A stretch of 64,000 nt of DNA from Temnothorax longispinosus (Eukaryota; Arthropoda; Insecta; Hymenoptera; Formicidae): the NCBI RefSeq assembly GCF_030848805.1, contig NC_092367.1, forward strand, positions 310,001-374,000. The letters run 5' to 3'. Of this stretch, positions 1-11,594 are shown one piece after another (positions within the stretch are counted from its first letter, which is position 1; the number at the start of each line of letters is the position of its first letter). A program made the position numbers and the translations under genes. The notes under the pieces are model-generated. The model did not search any database. It was not told the DNA's origin and saw nothing but the letters and a program-made list of their open reading frames with translations.

Positions 1-1440
1 GTTATTTTAATTATTTTACATTTTGAATTTGTAAAATTCAATTAACATAGCAAGCATATGTTAAATCTACACACGTATGTGTTGATTATTTTACACAAAA
101 ATTTTAACAAGGACTTTTTTTAACACACAGGACCTCTGTTTTCAACAGTGTATCAAGATATCAAACGCGATTATTTCTTGTAATACAATACACCATTCTC
201 ACTGTCAGTCCGTAAAATTAATCGACTCTCATTATTAACCTTTAGAGGACGGGCAAGTTTTTTCATGACTTTTTATGATTTTTATTTATAACTTCCATAG
301 TATATGTGTTAAAGTGATATACTACGAAAAATAAGCGAGATTCTCGTGAAGTATATATATTAAACCTAAAAATAGACTTTCCGTCCTCTACAAGTTAACG
401 ACTCGTAAACGTATCGAGATAACAATTACTTATAAATATTTTGCGTTATGTTTTCGTCGTACGCAGTAAAATGCATGTCTCATACAATTAACAGGAAGTA
501 CCATATAAAGTATTGTATTGTGATAATTAGTACGCATACGACTGCAATTGAATTTCCGCAAGTGTTGTGAGAGTGCGATGAGAAAACGAGGGAAGAGAAC
601 AAAATTTTTATGTATGTTTCTTTATGGTATTTGTATTAGGTTATTTTATTTTTTCTCTTTTCTTTTTTTAAAATTTTTAAAAATATATATTAAGATTTGT
701 ATTTGATTTCTAGGCATTTGGTGTTTCGGTCTTTTCGGGATTAAATATTACATAACCATTAATCGCTTGTAAATTGAAAACTCTTGATTTTTGTATTTTT
801 ATATCAGTGTTTTTCATTTTAATTAATCTTTAAATAATATGCTAGTAAAGTACGTTGCACAATAATTGTGGAACACCCAGTATACCTGCCGTGAGTAATG
901 ATACTGTTAAACAAAAAGTGTTATCAGGTATTTTATTGAAGCCGCATTTACTCTCCTATAATAAAGTATTCCATTATTTTATTATACTATCATATCGCGA
1001 GGCTAAAACAAAGAACTGCCGTATCAAGGCTAACGTATCGACAAAATCGCAGGTGTTACGAATCGTAATCCTTCTCATGGCGGGATAAGAACGATAAGAA
1101 ACGATAAACTATAAGAACAGGTTAAATTTTTCACGGTGGAGGCTTATGTGATGCGTTTTGCGTGCGCCGCTGTTCTATTATTAGACACGGATTAATCCTT
1201 CCGCGTTTGCCAAGTTATACATATCCTTAACGTCTTGACGATCAATCGGACCAAAACCAATGGTCGAATCGTCACGATGATTATTTGCCAATTGCAGTCG
1301 ATGAAATGAACGTTAATGTTTATTATACATATCCTATTAGATAAGAGATATATAAAAAAAAACGTGAAAACACAAGTGTGAGGTATGTAGACGTAGAATG
1401 GTTTTGTTTATATCACGAAAGAGTCCAATATTCGTCAAGT
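1..1440. other. AT-rich non-coding DNA
   Basis: No gene is recognised. Apart from the inverted repeat at 235-398 it holds A/T runs and one unremarkable 77-codon frame at 855-1,088. Confidence 0.6.
235..398. repeat. Imperfect inverted repeat, possible MITE
   Basis: TTAACCTTTAGAGGACGG (235-252) pairs with CCGTCCTCTACAAGTTAA (381-398), with 15 of 18 positions complementary, around AT-rich DNA. It could be a short MITE or a hairpin. No flanking duplication adjoins the ends. Confidence 0.35.
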
Positions 1441-1775
1441 AGCGATTAGTTAGCCAGGGCACGCTACTACGGCCACCCTGCGTGTTATAGTACTATAGTC
1501 CAGTAAGGAACGGCGCGAATCGTTCAGCTCAGGGTCAGTTAACCCGGTCTTTTCCGGATCGAGAGCGGCTTCTTCCGAGTTACACTTAATCCGTTCCGCA
1601 CTCCCATTTCTCGCGCGCGGCCCCGCGCGGAAAACCAATGGCTCCGCGACGGTGTAATCGGAGATAAGCGGTAAGAAGAAGCGCGGCGAGTTGCGTCGAG
1701 TGACGACCTCGATTGACCCGTCGATCCGTCACGGTTCTCCGCTGCCACGGACGAGAGGAGGAAGAAAGAGAGAGA

Positions 1776-1844
<69 letters not shown>

Positions 1845-2470
1845 CGAGAGGCTCGCACAATTAGTCGGATAAGGTGCAAGATCGGAGGATCGTGCGCGTC
1901 AAGTGGAAGCTAACGCCGAGCGAGCGCGAGAATGCCGAGGGAGTGCGAGCGGATCCTTGTGCGTGCACGCTCGCACGCTCGCACCCTCTTCCGTGTGCGC
2001 GCCGGTCGACGATAATACACGCGAGACACGCGTGTTTCACTAATGGATTCCTCTGGCCGCGGGGCCGATTCGTTTTCGTCGCGTCATCCCTACGCGGAAT
2101 TTGATTAATTACGACCGCACGACCGGCCCGGTAATTACTTTCCGATAGGATCCGCGCCTCTCTTCTCACTCTCGGCCAATCATCTTCCCCATTCTGCTCT
2201 TCTCCCGTACCCTCCCACCCCACGTGCTTACCTTAATCTACCCGCTCGCTCTCGCTTCGACGGAAATTCGTCGTTACGTTGGCCGGGGCCGATCGATAAG
2301 ACCGATAACTCGACAGATCGCGTTCCGATGCGATGCTCAGGTGGATACGGGCCCTTCGTCCCCTCTCTCTTTCTCCCTTCTTCTCTCGTCGCGGAAACGC
2401 TCGCGCTCGTGCGAAATTTCGTATTGTTCCACCAAGATCGAAGTCTCTCAACTTCAATGTTCTCTCGTTT
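1441..2470. other. CpG-rich non-coding block around the first GA array
   Basis: CpG-dense sequence with GCGCGC, TCGCAC and CACGTG motifs around the GA array. It could be a promoter- or enhancer-type region or a 5' UTR, but no start site or exon can be shown. Overlapping frames on both strands exclude each other. Confidence 0.4.
1759..1850. repeat. (GA)n microsatellite
   Basis: About 90 bp of GA repeats with a few interruptions (GGAAG, GGG, AAAG), inside a CpG-rich block. The open frames crossing it on both strands are repeat translations. GA tracts can bind GAGA-type factors. Confidence 0.95.
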
Positions 2471-4054
2471 ACTTATACGAAAATTAATGCGCCGAACATT
2501 TCGCATCTTTTTTTCCATCAGAGAAATAAAATTCAACCGTCAATGTACATTTACATTACAATCTTATAAACAAATCGTAAATAACACAAATTTAATGAAT
2601 ACTATTAAATTATATTGTTACGTACGCTGGCGTCTCGATAATCTTGACATGGCCATTATTACTCAGCCGCTCCAGTATAGACGTAACGCAAAATGGTATG
2701 ATTAGCGGTAATTATATTTCGTTTATGAAACGTGCGTGGAAGATTTATTTTACCAAAGTATACAGCGAGAACCCATCTCTGACAAGATAATCATTTATTT
2801 ACCTTCATTTACATATGGACGCAGAAAACAGGTCCGGATCAATCCGGTAGCCGTCGCGTTGATTCGTATATGTAAAATTTATTTCCCGCCGCGCGCGATC
2901 GTGGCGAATTTTTCACGCCTTACATTACGATGAGATATGAATGTAACTCTTCTACCGCACCGTAATTAGTATAACGGGCCGTCTAGGAGTTCCTGGAATT
3001 ATTCCGGTACTACCGGGGCAATTCTCTATTGCACTTTGATATATGATCGGTTCAACCACCCGCTCTGGTTCTTCCTCCGCGCATTGCACGTGTATCCTCG
3101 CTCTCTGGCGTTTACGACGCGGTAGACCTCGTATACGTTCGCGAGTTCCTTGGTGGGTATCCTCTCGAGCTGGCCGCCTCGAACTTTCACGGCGAACGAA
3201 TCCAGAAGCTAAATTCGATTCGGCCCATTTGTCCAGCGTAGCTGTACGCTGGCATGGCACGTATCAACATTCTCGCGTCCTTGCGCAATTTACCTCGCGA
3301 TCCGATATCTCGTGTAAATCGTTAAGCAGAATGCATTGGGAGCGTTTCTTCGTGCGGAAGGATTAAATCAAGATTTTTGTTTGACGTCCGCGAGACAAAA
3401 AGCAATTAATGTGACGTAACTGTGAGATGTAGAGTCACGCGCGGCAGAGTTCACGAGATTAGCGCATACTGTAACCGTCTTTCGAGCTAATATCCTCACG
3501 CCGATGGTATCCTGCCTGCCGATGAACCACGATGACCCTCGAGCGCCGCCGCGTTTCATGTTATATTCGCGGTTCCGCGCGCGCGTGCGCTCATAAATAA
3601 GGGCCGTTCTCATAAGCGAGTGGAAACGCGCGAAAACTCGTCGCGTCCTAATTTACGAGCCTTTAAGGCTCGTACTACGAGTATATATCATTAGGCAGCG
3701 ATAGAGACGCCGTGAGATACGCCTTTTAACGCTATCACCGCAGCACAGTGTCATCGATGATGATGACGATGTAGTAGTAATGACGCGGATATCCACGGGA
3801 CCGCGCGTTTACACACACACAAGATCGACTTTTAATTAAGTCCACGTTCAATCAACGGGCCAACCGCGCGGAATCGTAATTGTGGCTGGGTATACACGAG
3901 ATGCGTCAGCTGCGTTGATATTATGGAGATGACGAACAAGATATTTGCGGATATATAAAAGAAAAAAGATTTAGGACTCTCGAAAATGAATCAAACACAT
4001 ATGGTGATTGAAGGGCTATGAGAGTACAATGTTATTGGTGCGTAATCTTATAGA

Positions 4055-4123
4055 TAAATTGATTTATTCAAAATTCCACATAGAATGTTCGAACATTTTG
4101 TCTCCGAATTGAGCCATCTTCAG
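4055..4123 (-). mobile_element. Retroelement-like 3' module, copy 1
   Basis: Read on the minus strand, CTGAAGA (4,117-4,123) is followed by a short potential stem and loop, then AAAATG, and about 40 bases further by ATTTTGAATAAA (4,063-4,074), which contains a polyadenylation-type AATAAA. A second copy with the same order of motifs lies at 8,485-8,546. Such CTGANGA...RAAAC modules resemble the hammerhead-ribozyme-like motif reported for Penelope-like retroelements, but the core here has substitutions, so activity is doubtful. The element upstream (4,124-5,000) is too decayed to recognise. Confidence 0.4.
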
Positions 4124-6615
4124 CGGTATAAGGTATAACAATTAATGGAAATTTATATTTTCACAATCTTTGTCGCCATAGGTGAGTGTTTCGAGAAAGT
4201 CGAAAAGCCAATCTGTTTTTAATTGTTATAACGTTGTTACGTAGCGTGTAATAGCTGGACTATGAGATAATTGTCCGGATTCAAGTAGTCCGGAGAACAT
4301 GAGTATAGGTACGCATTAATAACGGTGGTCGAAATTTACATATCTCTGTCACAAAATTAAAAACGTAGACGGTAAAACTTATAGTAAAACTGAAGTCAGA
4401 CGTTGTCAGAAGTAAAATAATTTTGTAGATAATATAATATGCAGTTTGTTACATTCGAATGCACACCGCGTGGATACGACAAATTGTCTAGCAAATTTCG
4501 TTATATCTTTACGGCGAAAGTGTTTATAAGCCTGATAAATATGTGTTGGCAATTTTGACGCTAAGAACTATTAATCATGCTCTGTTTGCGTATCGTTTAC
4601 GGTATTGATGTAGAAAATCCAATAATAATGTGATATGATAGGTTGTTATGTAATAGATGGATAGATAAATGTATGGTTTTGTTGGTACCTTCAATATGCA
4701 AAACGTTGTTTAAAAAATAAATTCAAGTAGCGAAGGAACTTTCTCAGTAGCTTGATTTGCATCGAAACTGTTGTCAAGAATGAGGATAGATAACCATTTA
4801 TGTTACCAGGCAATGTCCCAATTAGCCATGCCATTTCTCAAACGGGAATTGTTGACCTTAGAGTTCTCTCGATGTGATATTTCGATAGTAACGTATGCAA
4901 CGCTAGTAACATGATGATATCATTAAACCGGGTGTCAATGCAACCGCTGCAGTCTTCAGCAATTCAATTATTGGCGAGCTGGTCTCTCACAATGGTGCTT
5001 ATCGTATAACTAAGATATCGTAAAAAACATCGTATCACGACCACGATCGATTACCCTTTTATGTACGTCGATTCTCGATGACTAAACGTATGATTTACGT
5101 TACGCAATGAGCACCATTGATATGAACGCGGCTTCGAATGAAATGTCATCATTATTCTATTCAACTCAAGTTCGACTAACGTCGATGAATGGGGTCCCGA
5201 GGATTATCGCTCTCGCTGCAGGTTGCGGATTCTCTCCGGCGCAACGTGTGAGGATTGGCATTCAGATTCGCGTGTATAAGACTAATTGTAAGTATGGTAT
5301 GTGAATAGACACGCCTAAATACGTGGGGCCCTGATTTTAATTTTGCTGAGACTTTCACTCGCGAACACGACGCGACACGACGATGACGCTGGCAGCGACG
5401 ATGACGCAGTAGGACGAAGGGCGCGAGTAAGACTTTTAATTAAGCTGACGTTCAATCAAGTTAGCGTCTATCTGCCGTTGTTCAGCGCACTCGCTCCTGG
5501 TGCATTTCCGCGTTCCCTGAGCACCGCGCAGTTCAGCTTCAGGTGAGGCTTCCGCTTCGCCGTTTCTCGGTTTCTCGCTGCTCGAGCGTGGACGAGGGAG
5601 ACGTCCTCACGAGACTCGTCGACCAGGTCAATCCACTCGTCCACGATCTCGAACTCGGGGGACATCTGTCCGCGTTCTTCTTCCTCGGAGCTCTCTTTCT
5701 GGTTCTTGTTCTGCGTTCGGTTTACCTATTTATGTCTTCATCTGCCGCGCTCTTATCGGCGATCGGCGAAACTTAGAAAACCCTCTGGAAGCGATCCGCC
5801 ACCTGATCGTAATTAGATTGGCAAAGTGGATGAGAAAACCGGACGCTTGGAGATCGTTATTACGACAGCCGTCTCTGATTTTATGCTGCGTATGTGCGTC
5901 GCGCCGGACACTTGGAATGCGGCATTTATTGTCGGGTTACGAGTTGCACGCGCTGCCCCGTTATCGGACCTAGCAACGTAATTTTTTTTTATCCGCCGTC
6001 GCGAGAGCGCTAGCCGAGAAGTCAAGTATATCGCGATGTCTCCGCGCTTAATGCACCTGTAAATTTCCATCTTATTGCCGACTACCGAACGCTGAGAAAA
6101 GCACCAGCCCTTCGAAGTTTCTGCACTTACGTCTGCATGGTCAGCATGATGTCGGTAGAGACGCGAGTCAAGCAATCAGGTACGATTTGCTCGCCTCTTT
6201 AACGGGCAGTAGAAAAGGTAATAGAAATTGTGCAAGTAATTTTCTATCCTCGATTTGCCTCTCTTTACCGAGGGGGGGGGGGGTTACCCTAAACGCGGCT
6301 AAGGTGGAGAAAAGTCCGGCTCGTGGTTTGAATGGACGTACCCACCTCGCGGTACACCCGCTGGTCAAGAGAGGTCATAGAATCGTCGTCATCATCGTTG
6401 TCGCTGCGCGACGACCTTGCTACGTCCCTGTGCCTTTTCGACTTGCATAACTAGCTCTGGTTCATCCGCCGGATGAGAATCGGCACGATGCCGTAATACG
6501 TCTGAATACAAGCTAGAGAGGAAGAGACGCGGGGGAGCGGCTGCTGGTGATGCGATGGACAACTGGCGCGGGGTAGGGGAGAAAAGGATGAGGAGGTAGC
6601 CAGGAGGAGATCCGA

Positions 6616-6636
6616 GAAAGAGAGAGAGAGAGAGAT
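6616..6636. repeat. Short (GA)n microsatellite
   Basis: About 20 bp of GA repeats at the edge of a G-rich stretch. A run of 12-13 G lies nearby at about 6,271-6,283. Confidence 0.8.
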
Positions 6637-8484
6637 AGTTAGTCTGAGCAGCATCAGACTAACAGCAGGTGGTTGGTTGGCTTAAATGCCTTCCCGGGAA
6701 TCGGTTCAATATACAGAGTGTCTCAGAAGTCACGCGCTATCTCCGAGTGCACATCGCATATATCCGAACTGATGGATGCTAATCTATAATTCTTAATTTA
6801 TTTACAAATGTACGGAAATTTAAAAGAACTTAGCAAATTTAATTTTAAATATAAAAATAGGAACAGAAATTTTGAGTATATGAACAAAACTGTAATCTCT
6901 CAATTAATTACATGTGAAATTTGTTTTAACATAATTTTTATTAGGCAGCTTTTGCGAATAGAAATTCAAGTTTTGAAAGCTGAGAGGAAATGCCGTGATA
7001 ATTTTGATATATTCCGCACACACGTAGGCGAACTATAATCCTGGCATCTTCATCTCGAGAGTGCACACGCGTGGAAACGCATACGCGTGCATATACGGGC
7101 GCTATAAGTTGATTCGTGGCTCTACGTGTCGCGCGGGGGCGTGCACGCGCGTATGTCGTCTCGTTTTCTAGCGCTACGATAATCGCTACGATTTCCTCGG
7201 AAAGGGCATTCAAGAGGTCGGAAATGAAAATATTATCTAGTATCTGACTCTCCGCGTGACTCTTCCAAAGCGAACTCCGCGGCTGCGGAATGCATAGAAC
7301 CAGGAAGTTTCTAGGCAGTATATCGCCCGTGTCGACGAGGTTTATGCAAGAGTCAGAACATTGTACCTCGTCTTTGCAATATGTTGCTTGAAGCAATTAC
7401 TGATAAAGTATGACTTAAAGTACGCCTTCATCGCACGAGTGTTATCATTGAGTGTATCAACCCTTCGTATTATATAGGTACCTTTTTTCGAGTCGTGAAA
7501 GGAAATGCATCTAGGAACACTGATTGTTTCGTTTAACTATCGTCAAAAATAGACTTTTGTTAAATTGTTGTAAGGACGATAAAAAATGAAATAATATAAT
7601 TAATTTTATTTTAAAGTACAATGTATATTGATAAACTTTATAAACACACACACATAGAATGATGGGATGTTTGACGCATTTTTAAATACTTCGAGATTTC
7701 GGAGTATCGAATCGGACTCGCAAAATTGCATTTTAAACGCCGCCCTGCCATTTACTTCGCTACCATACTTCCGTTGGCTACCGCAATCCGATCATCGGCC
7801 ACGGTCTTCAAGCCCTTTATCTTCTTTCATCGTGGCGCGGTCGAGCCGAAGTTACGTGGAAGATCGCTCACGATCTTCGTCGAAGTCTTGACTTTCGAGA
7901 GAGGAGAAGCATGACCACCTGTCGTCTAGCCTCGTACGCCTCGTGACGTACTTTGTCCGCAGGATGTTCTCGGGTGGCTGACGTTATACGCGTGTCCATG
8001 TATCTACCAGAGTGCGTGCCTGTCTTACGTGATATTTTGCGTCTGATAATCTTTGATGCGATGGAATTTACAACACGGTTAGAGGATGAGAACCGAGCTG
8101 TCAAGCAATAATTTTTTTTTATCACATTTATCAACTCGATATGATATTTTTTTCGTTCGAATGAAATTGACGTTTATGTTTTTTTTATTTTTGACGGAAA
8201 ACCAAGTGTGTACCTCATGAAATATCGCAATGTCGAAAAAAATAGCTGAATAACGTTCAGTGCCATGCTCTAATATCGAATGTTCGTGACGAATCAGTTA
8301 ATTTAGACCTAGATCAGAAAAAAATCCGGACTTTACACTTGCTTTGTGTTGATTGGTCGAGCTAGGTATAGGTATGTAGAAGAATTTTAAGATCAATAAA
8401 AAAGCATAAAAGCAATAGCTAATAGAAAAAAACGACCAGATATCGAGTAATAGTCAGATGTTAAAAGAAACTATCTTTGATTAG

Positions 8485-8546
8485 AGCAATTTGTTTATTC
8501 TAAATTGCTGTAAGCTTACGTTTTGACCGTGCTTAGTCTTCTTCAG
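8485..8546 (-). mobile_element. Retroelement-like 3' module, copy 2
   Basis: On the minus strand CTGAAGAAGAC (ending at 8,546) is followed by a GAC...GTC potential stem, AAAACGT, and then ATTTAGAATAAA (8,494-8,505). It aligns with copy 1 at 4,055-4,123: the same CTGAAGA, CGG, AAANGT, ATTTNGAATAAA and AATT blocks in the same order with similar spacing. The flank at 8,547-8,900 is AT-rich and may be the decayed 3' end of the same element. It holds no intact reading frame. Confidence 0.4.
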
Positions 8547-9235
8547 AGCAATTACGAAACAATATAAACAAATAAAAAATAATAACACACCCCCGAATAC
8601 ACCATTATAGATCACATTTAAAGCGTTGGAATAATTACAATCGCGAAGGTCAAAGTTAAAACAGTAAATTAAATTTAAGCCAGTGATTAATATTAAAACT
8701 TAAATCTAAGTTAAGAATTTAAAAATTGAAACCTAATCAAAAATCGTTTACGAAGAAGTCCCATAAATTTCAAGATCACCGGGTTCTCTGTCTCGATCAC
8801 ACGCTCATTATTATTGTTGTCCGACAATGCGGCGTGGTCATTGTGTGGCCGAGTGTAGACTTGACCCTCGTTACCGGAATGATCTCTACCGAAACGAGTC
8901 GTCAGTAGTAGGTTGTCAGGTTAGTATTATTCCGTGTATTCTCTAGCTCAGTGGTTGTAAGCGACGTGAGATTAATTACAAGGACGTGCTGTGAGAAAGA
9001 CATTCGAAACAAGATGAAATCTATCATCGCGCAATACGACTCCTTACGTCATGCGTATTAAATGTTTACAATTCTCACGACTATACATATGTCGATATCG
9101 ATTTCTTTCTCTCTGTACTCCCCCCCCCATTTTTTCATCTAAAATTTCTGCAATAATTGTAATACTCTCTAAATCTTATAGAGTAGTTTCGCCACTAATT
9201 AGAATAATTGCGATAATCACTCCAAAAGAGAGGGT

Positions 9236-9426
9236 TGTCATTCTAATTTGACTAAATGTGGGTACTCATATAAGATAGAAGTAAATGTTTTACTCAAATT
9301 TTTAGTGGCTATTCTGCCGGAGTGATATGATCTCTTAGAAACTACAGTGAATCATGGTTCAATAAAGATCGACTGACATAAATGACTCTAACAGAGTAAA
9401 ATTTTCTACTCAAAATTAGAATGACA
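9236..9426. repeat. Small inverted repeat, possible MITE
   Basis: TGTCATTCTAATTTG at 9,236-9,250 is inverted as CAAAATTAGAATGACA at 9,411-9,426, enclosing about 160 bp. No clear target duplication is visible. It lies 55 bp before foldback element A. A perfect 6 bp stem (GCACTC / GAGTGC, 9,454-9,470) lies between the two. Confidence 0.4.
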
Positions 9427-9480
9427 TAATTCACTTCTGGACACTGATCTTCTGCACTCGAAAAGAGTGCCCTTTCACTC

Positions 9481-10631
9481 AGTTCCGTGAAGTTAGTACC
9501 CGACTTTAACAAAATGGATTTTTAAAAACAGGAAATTGTAGCATTTTCTTTGCAGTTGTTTGTAGTAACAATAATTTTGTTTGTAGTTTTATCCATTTTG
9601 AAAAAACAAAAATTTTTTAAAATTAACTACCCAAAATTGAGATATTTGAATATCGCTCGCGCCATGTGTTTTAGAATCGTTTGTAGTTGTTTGTAGTAAC
9701 AATAATTTCGTTTGTAGTTGTATCCATTTGGAAATAACGAAAAATGTAAAAAATCACTCTTACTCAAAATTAAGATATTTGAAATTCGCTCGCGCCATGT
9801 GTTTTAGAATCGTTTGTAGTTGTTTGTAATAACAACAATTTCGTTTGTAGTGGAATAATTTAAAAGTTACAATGTGTTTGTAATAATAAACAAATAATGT
9901 ATCTCTGTCAATTTTGAAGATATCTCGAATCCGCTTGCGCCATGTGTTTTACAATTGTTTGTAGTTGTTTGTAGTAACAATAATTCCGTTTGTAGTTTTA
10001 TCCATTTGGAAATAACGAAAAATTTAAAAAATCACTTACCCAAATAACAATCCGCTTGCGCCGTGTGTTTTAGAATTGTTTGTAGAGAGAAAGAGAGGAG
10101 TTTGTACAAGAATTTTTATTTGTACTTGAAAAATAAAAAACTTATAAATTATTTATTGACAATTAAGAATTAATATACAATGAGAACTTCGATACCTTTA
10201 AAATTGACAAAGATACGTAATTTGTTTATTACAAATACATTGCAACTTTTAAATTATTCAACTACAAACGAAATTATTGTTACTACAAACAACTACAAAC
10301 GATTCTAAAACACATGGCGCAAGCGGATTTCAGATATCTCAATTTTGGGTAAGTGATTTTTTAAATTTTTCGTTATTTCGAAATGGATAAAACTACAAAC
10401 AAAATTATTGTTACTACAAACAACTACAAACGATTGTAAAACACATGGCGCGAGCGAATTTCAAATATCTCAATTTTGGGTAAAAGTGATTTTAAAAAAT
10501 TTTTGTTTTTTTTAAATGGATAAAACTACAAACAAAATTATTGTTACTACAAACAACTGCAAAGAAAATGCTACAATTTCCTGTTTTCAAAAATCCATTT
10601 TGTTAAAGTCGGGTGCCAACTTCACGGAACT
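9481..10631. mobile_element. Foldback element A (non-autonomous)
   Basis: A large inverted repeat. The left arm (9,481 to about 9,930) and right arm (about 10,180 to 10,631) are reverse complements over roughly 450 bp, separated by a loop of about 250 bp. The ends read AGTTCCGTGAAGTTAG and, complemented from the right, AGTTCCGTGAAGTTGG. The arms consist of about 130 bp tandem units, each starting TTTGTAGTTGTTTGTAG and ending in a GCGCCATGTGTTTTA segment. The flanks carry imperfect 7-9 bp similarity (CTTTCACTC at 9,472-9,480 against CTCACTC at 10,632-10,638), which may be a decayed target-site duplication. No transposase is present. The open frame at 10,516-10,767 is translated repeat. The element-type call is an inference from architecture and from terminal similarity to element B. 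Confidence 0.8.
9549..10085. repeat. About 130 bp tandem repeat x4 in element A
   Basis: Units begin with TTTG(T/C)AGTTGTTTGTA at 9,549, 9,680, 9,813 and 9,958, and a truncated fifth starts at 10,079. The spacings are 131, 133, 145 and 121 bp. Each unit includes a TTATCCATTT(T/G)GAAA-like segment and a CGCT(C/T)GCGCCATGTGTTTTA segment. The right arm carries the same units in reverse orientation (about 10,280-10,560). The unit at 9,813 has a variant middle containing AATAATTTAAAAGTTACAAT, which is also present in the right arm. That shows the variant existed before, or was copied along with, the inverted arrangement. Confidence 0.85.
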
Positions 10632-11552
10632 CTCACTCAAATGGGGTGCGATTTCGCTCCAACTTATAGAGCGCAATTTTATTCTTTCTTGGAATGGCGA
10701 ATCACTCGAAATGCACAGGCTCAATTTTCACTTTTCGTTACACTTGCATTTCAGTCGTTTTGAATGATAGTTTACTCTTAGATTTTTATAGAATAATTTT
10801 AACATTTACAAATTGCCAATAATAATAAGCTAAAAAACTAAAGCTGTTATTGCTAACTACGATCTATTCTTTAGAAGTAGCACATCGTTAACGCTAACAC
10901 GTGCCTTCTCTTGCGCCATAGTTCTACGCCGCGACCGTGCGTGGGATGCAATCGGAACGCGGTGCATTGCGGTGCGCCGCCCGGTGACGCGCCACAATAA
11001 CGCGAGCGTACGTGTCGATCGATTTACCTCGACGGCTTAAAGCGTGCAATGATTTCGTACGTGGCATTGGCCGATCATAATTGAAGATCCGGAGGATACG
11101 CGTCGCGTCGGTGTCGGTGGGCATGAATATGGGTAACGCGTACCGTTCACGCCGTTTCGCCTCGTACGAGTCTCGTAGGAGCGCGACGCGTGCGTGCCGC
11201 GCGTGAATGACGGCGTGAGCCTGTACGTGCACAACGACGGCGTTTCTCTACCTCGTGTAACTCGAACCGAAAGCCACTTCGGACACTACTCTCGCACGAC
11301 TCTTTTTCTCTCGCCTCTCTCGCGCTCTCTTCGACACGGCGCGGCGGCGGCGCGGGCGGCGCGGCGTCTCGTTCGCTCGCGCATCATGTAACGCGCTCGA
11401 ATGCAAGCGTCACCGTCGCATCCGCGTCACTCGCCATCTGTAACCGATGGAATGCGTGTTGGTGGCACGTGCTGTTCGAGGAAAATATTGATGTTTACCA
11501 GCGAGAGATTCTGTTTGGTGTTTGCTCTGAGAGTGCCGGGCTCGTACATGCG

Positions 11553-11554
<2 letters not shown>

Positions 11555-11592
<38 letters not shown>
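11555..11592. repeat. (CT)n microsatellite
   Basis: About 19 CT units without interruption. The Ser/Leu repeat in the overlapping frames comes from this. Confidence 0.95.

Positions 11593-11594
<2 letters not shown>

Larger units (their letters stand above)
2471..8484. other. Non-coding DNA without recognised genes
   Basis: Alternating AT-rich (2,500-2,720; 3,950-5,060; 7,400-7,660) and CpG-rich (3,050-3,640; 5,350-5,760; 7,060-7,200) sequence. The only structured piece is the retroelement-like module at 4,055-4,123. Frames at 6,941-7,396 (minus) and 5,813-6,175 (minus) are the longest and match no family I know. Confidence 0.55.

Noticed and set aside
223..404. CGACTC direct repeat as target duplication of the 235-398 inverted repeat
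   Set aside because: The left copy is six bases away from the inverted repeat, so it does not adjoin the end.
10516..10767. 83-codon frame as a small protein
   Set aside because: Its first two thirds translate the right arm of foldback element A and the rest is unrecognised.
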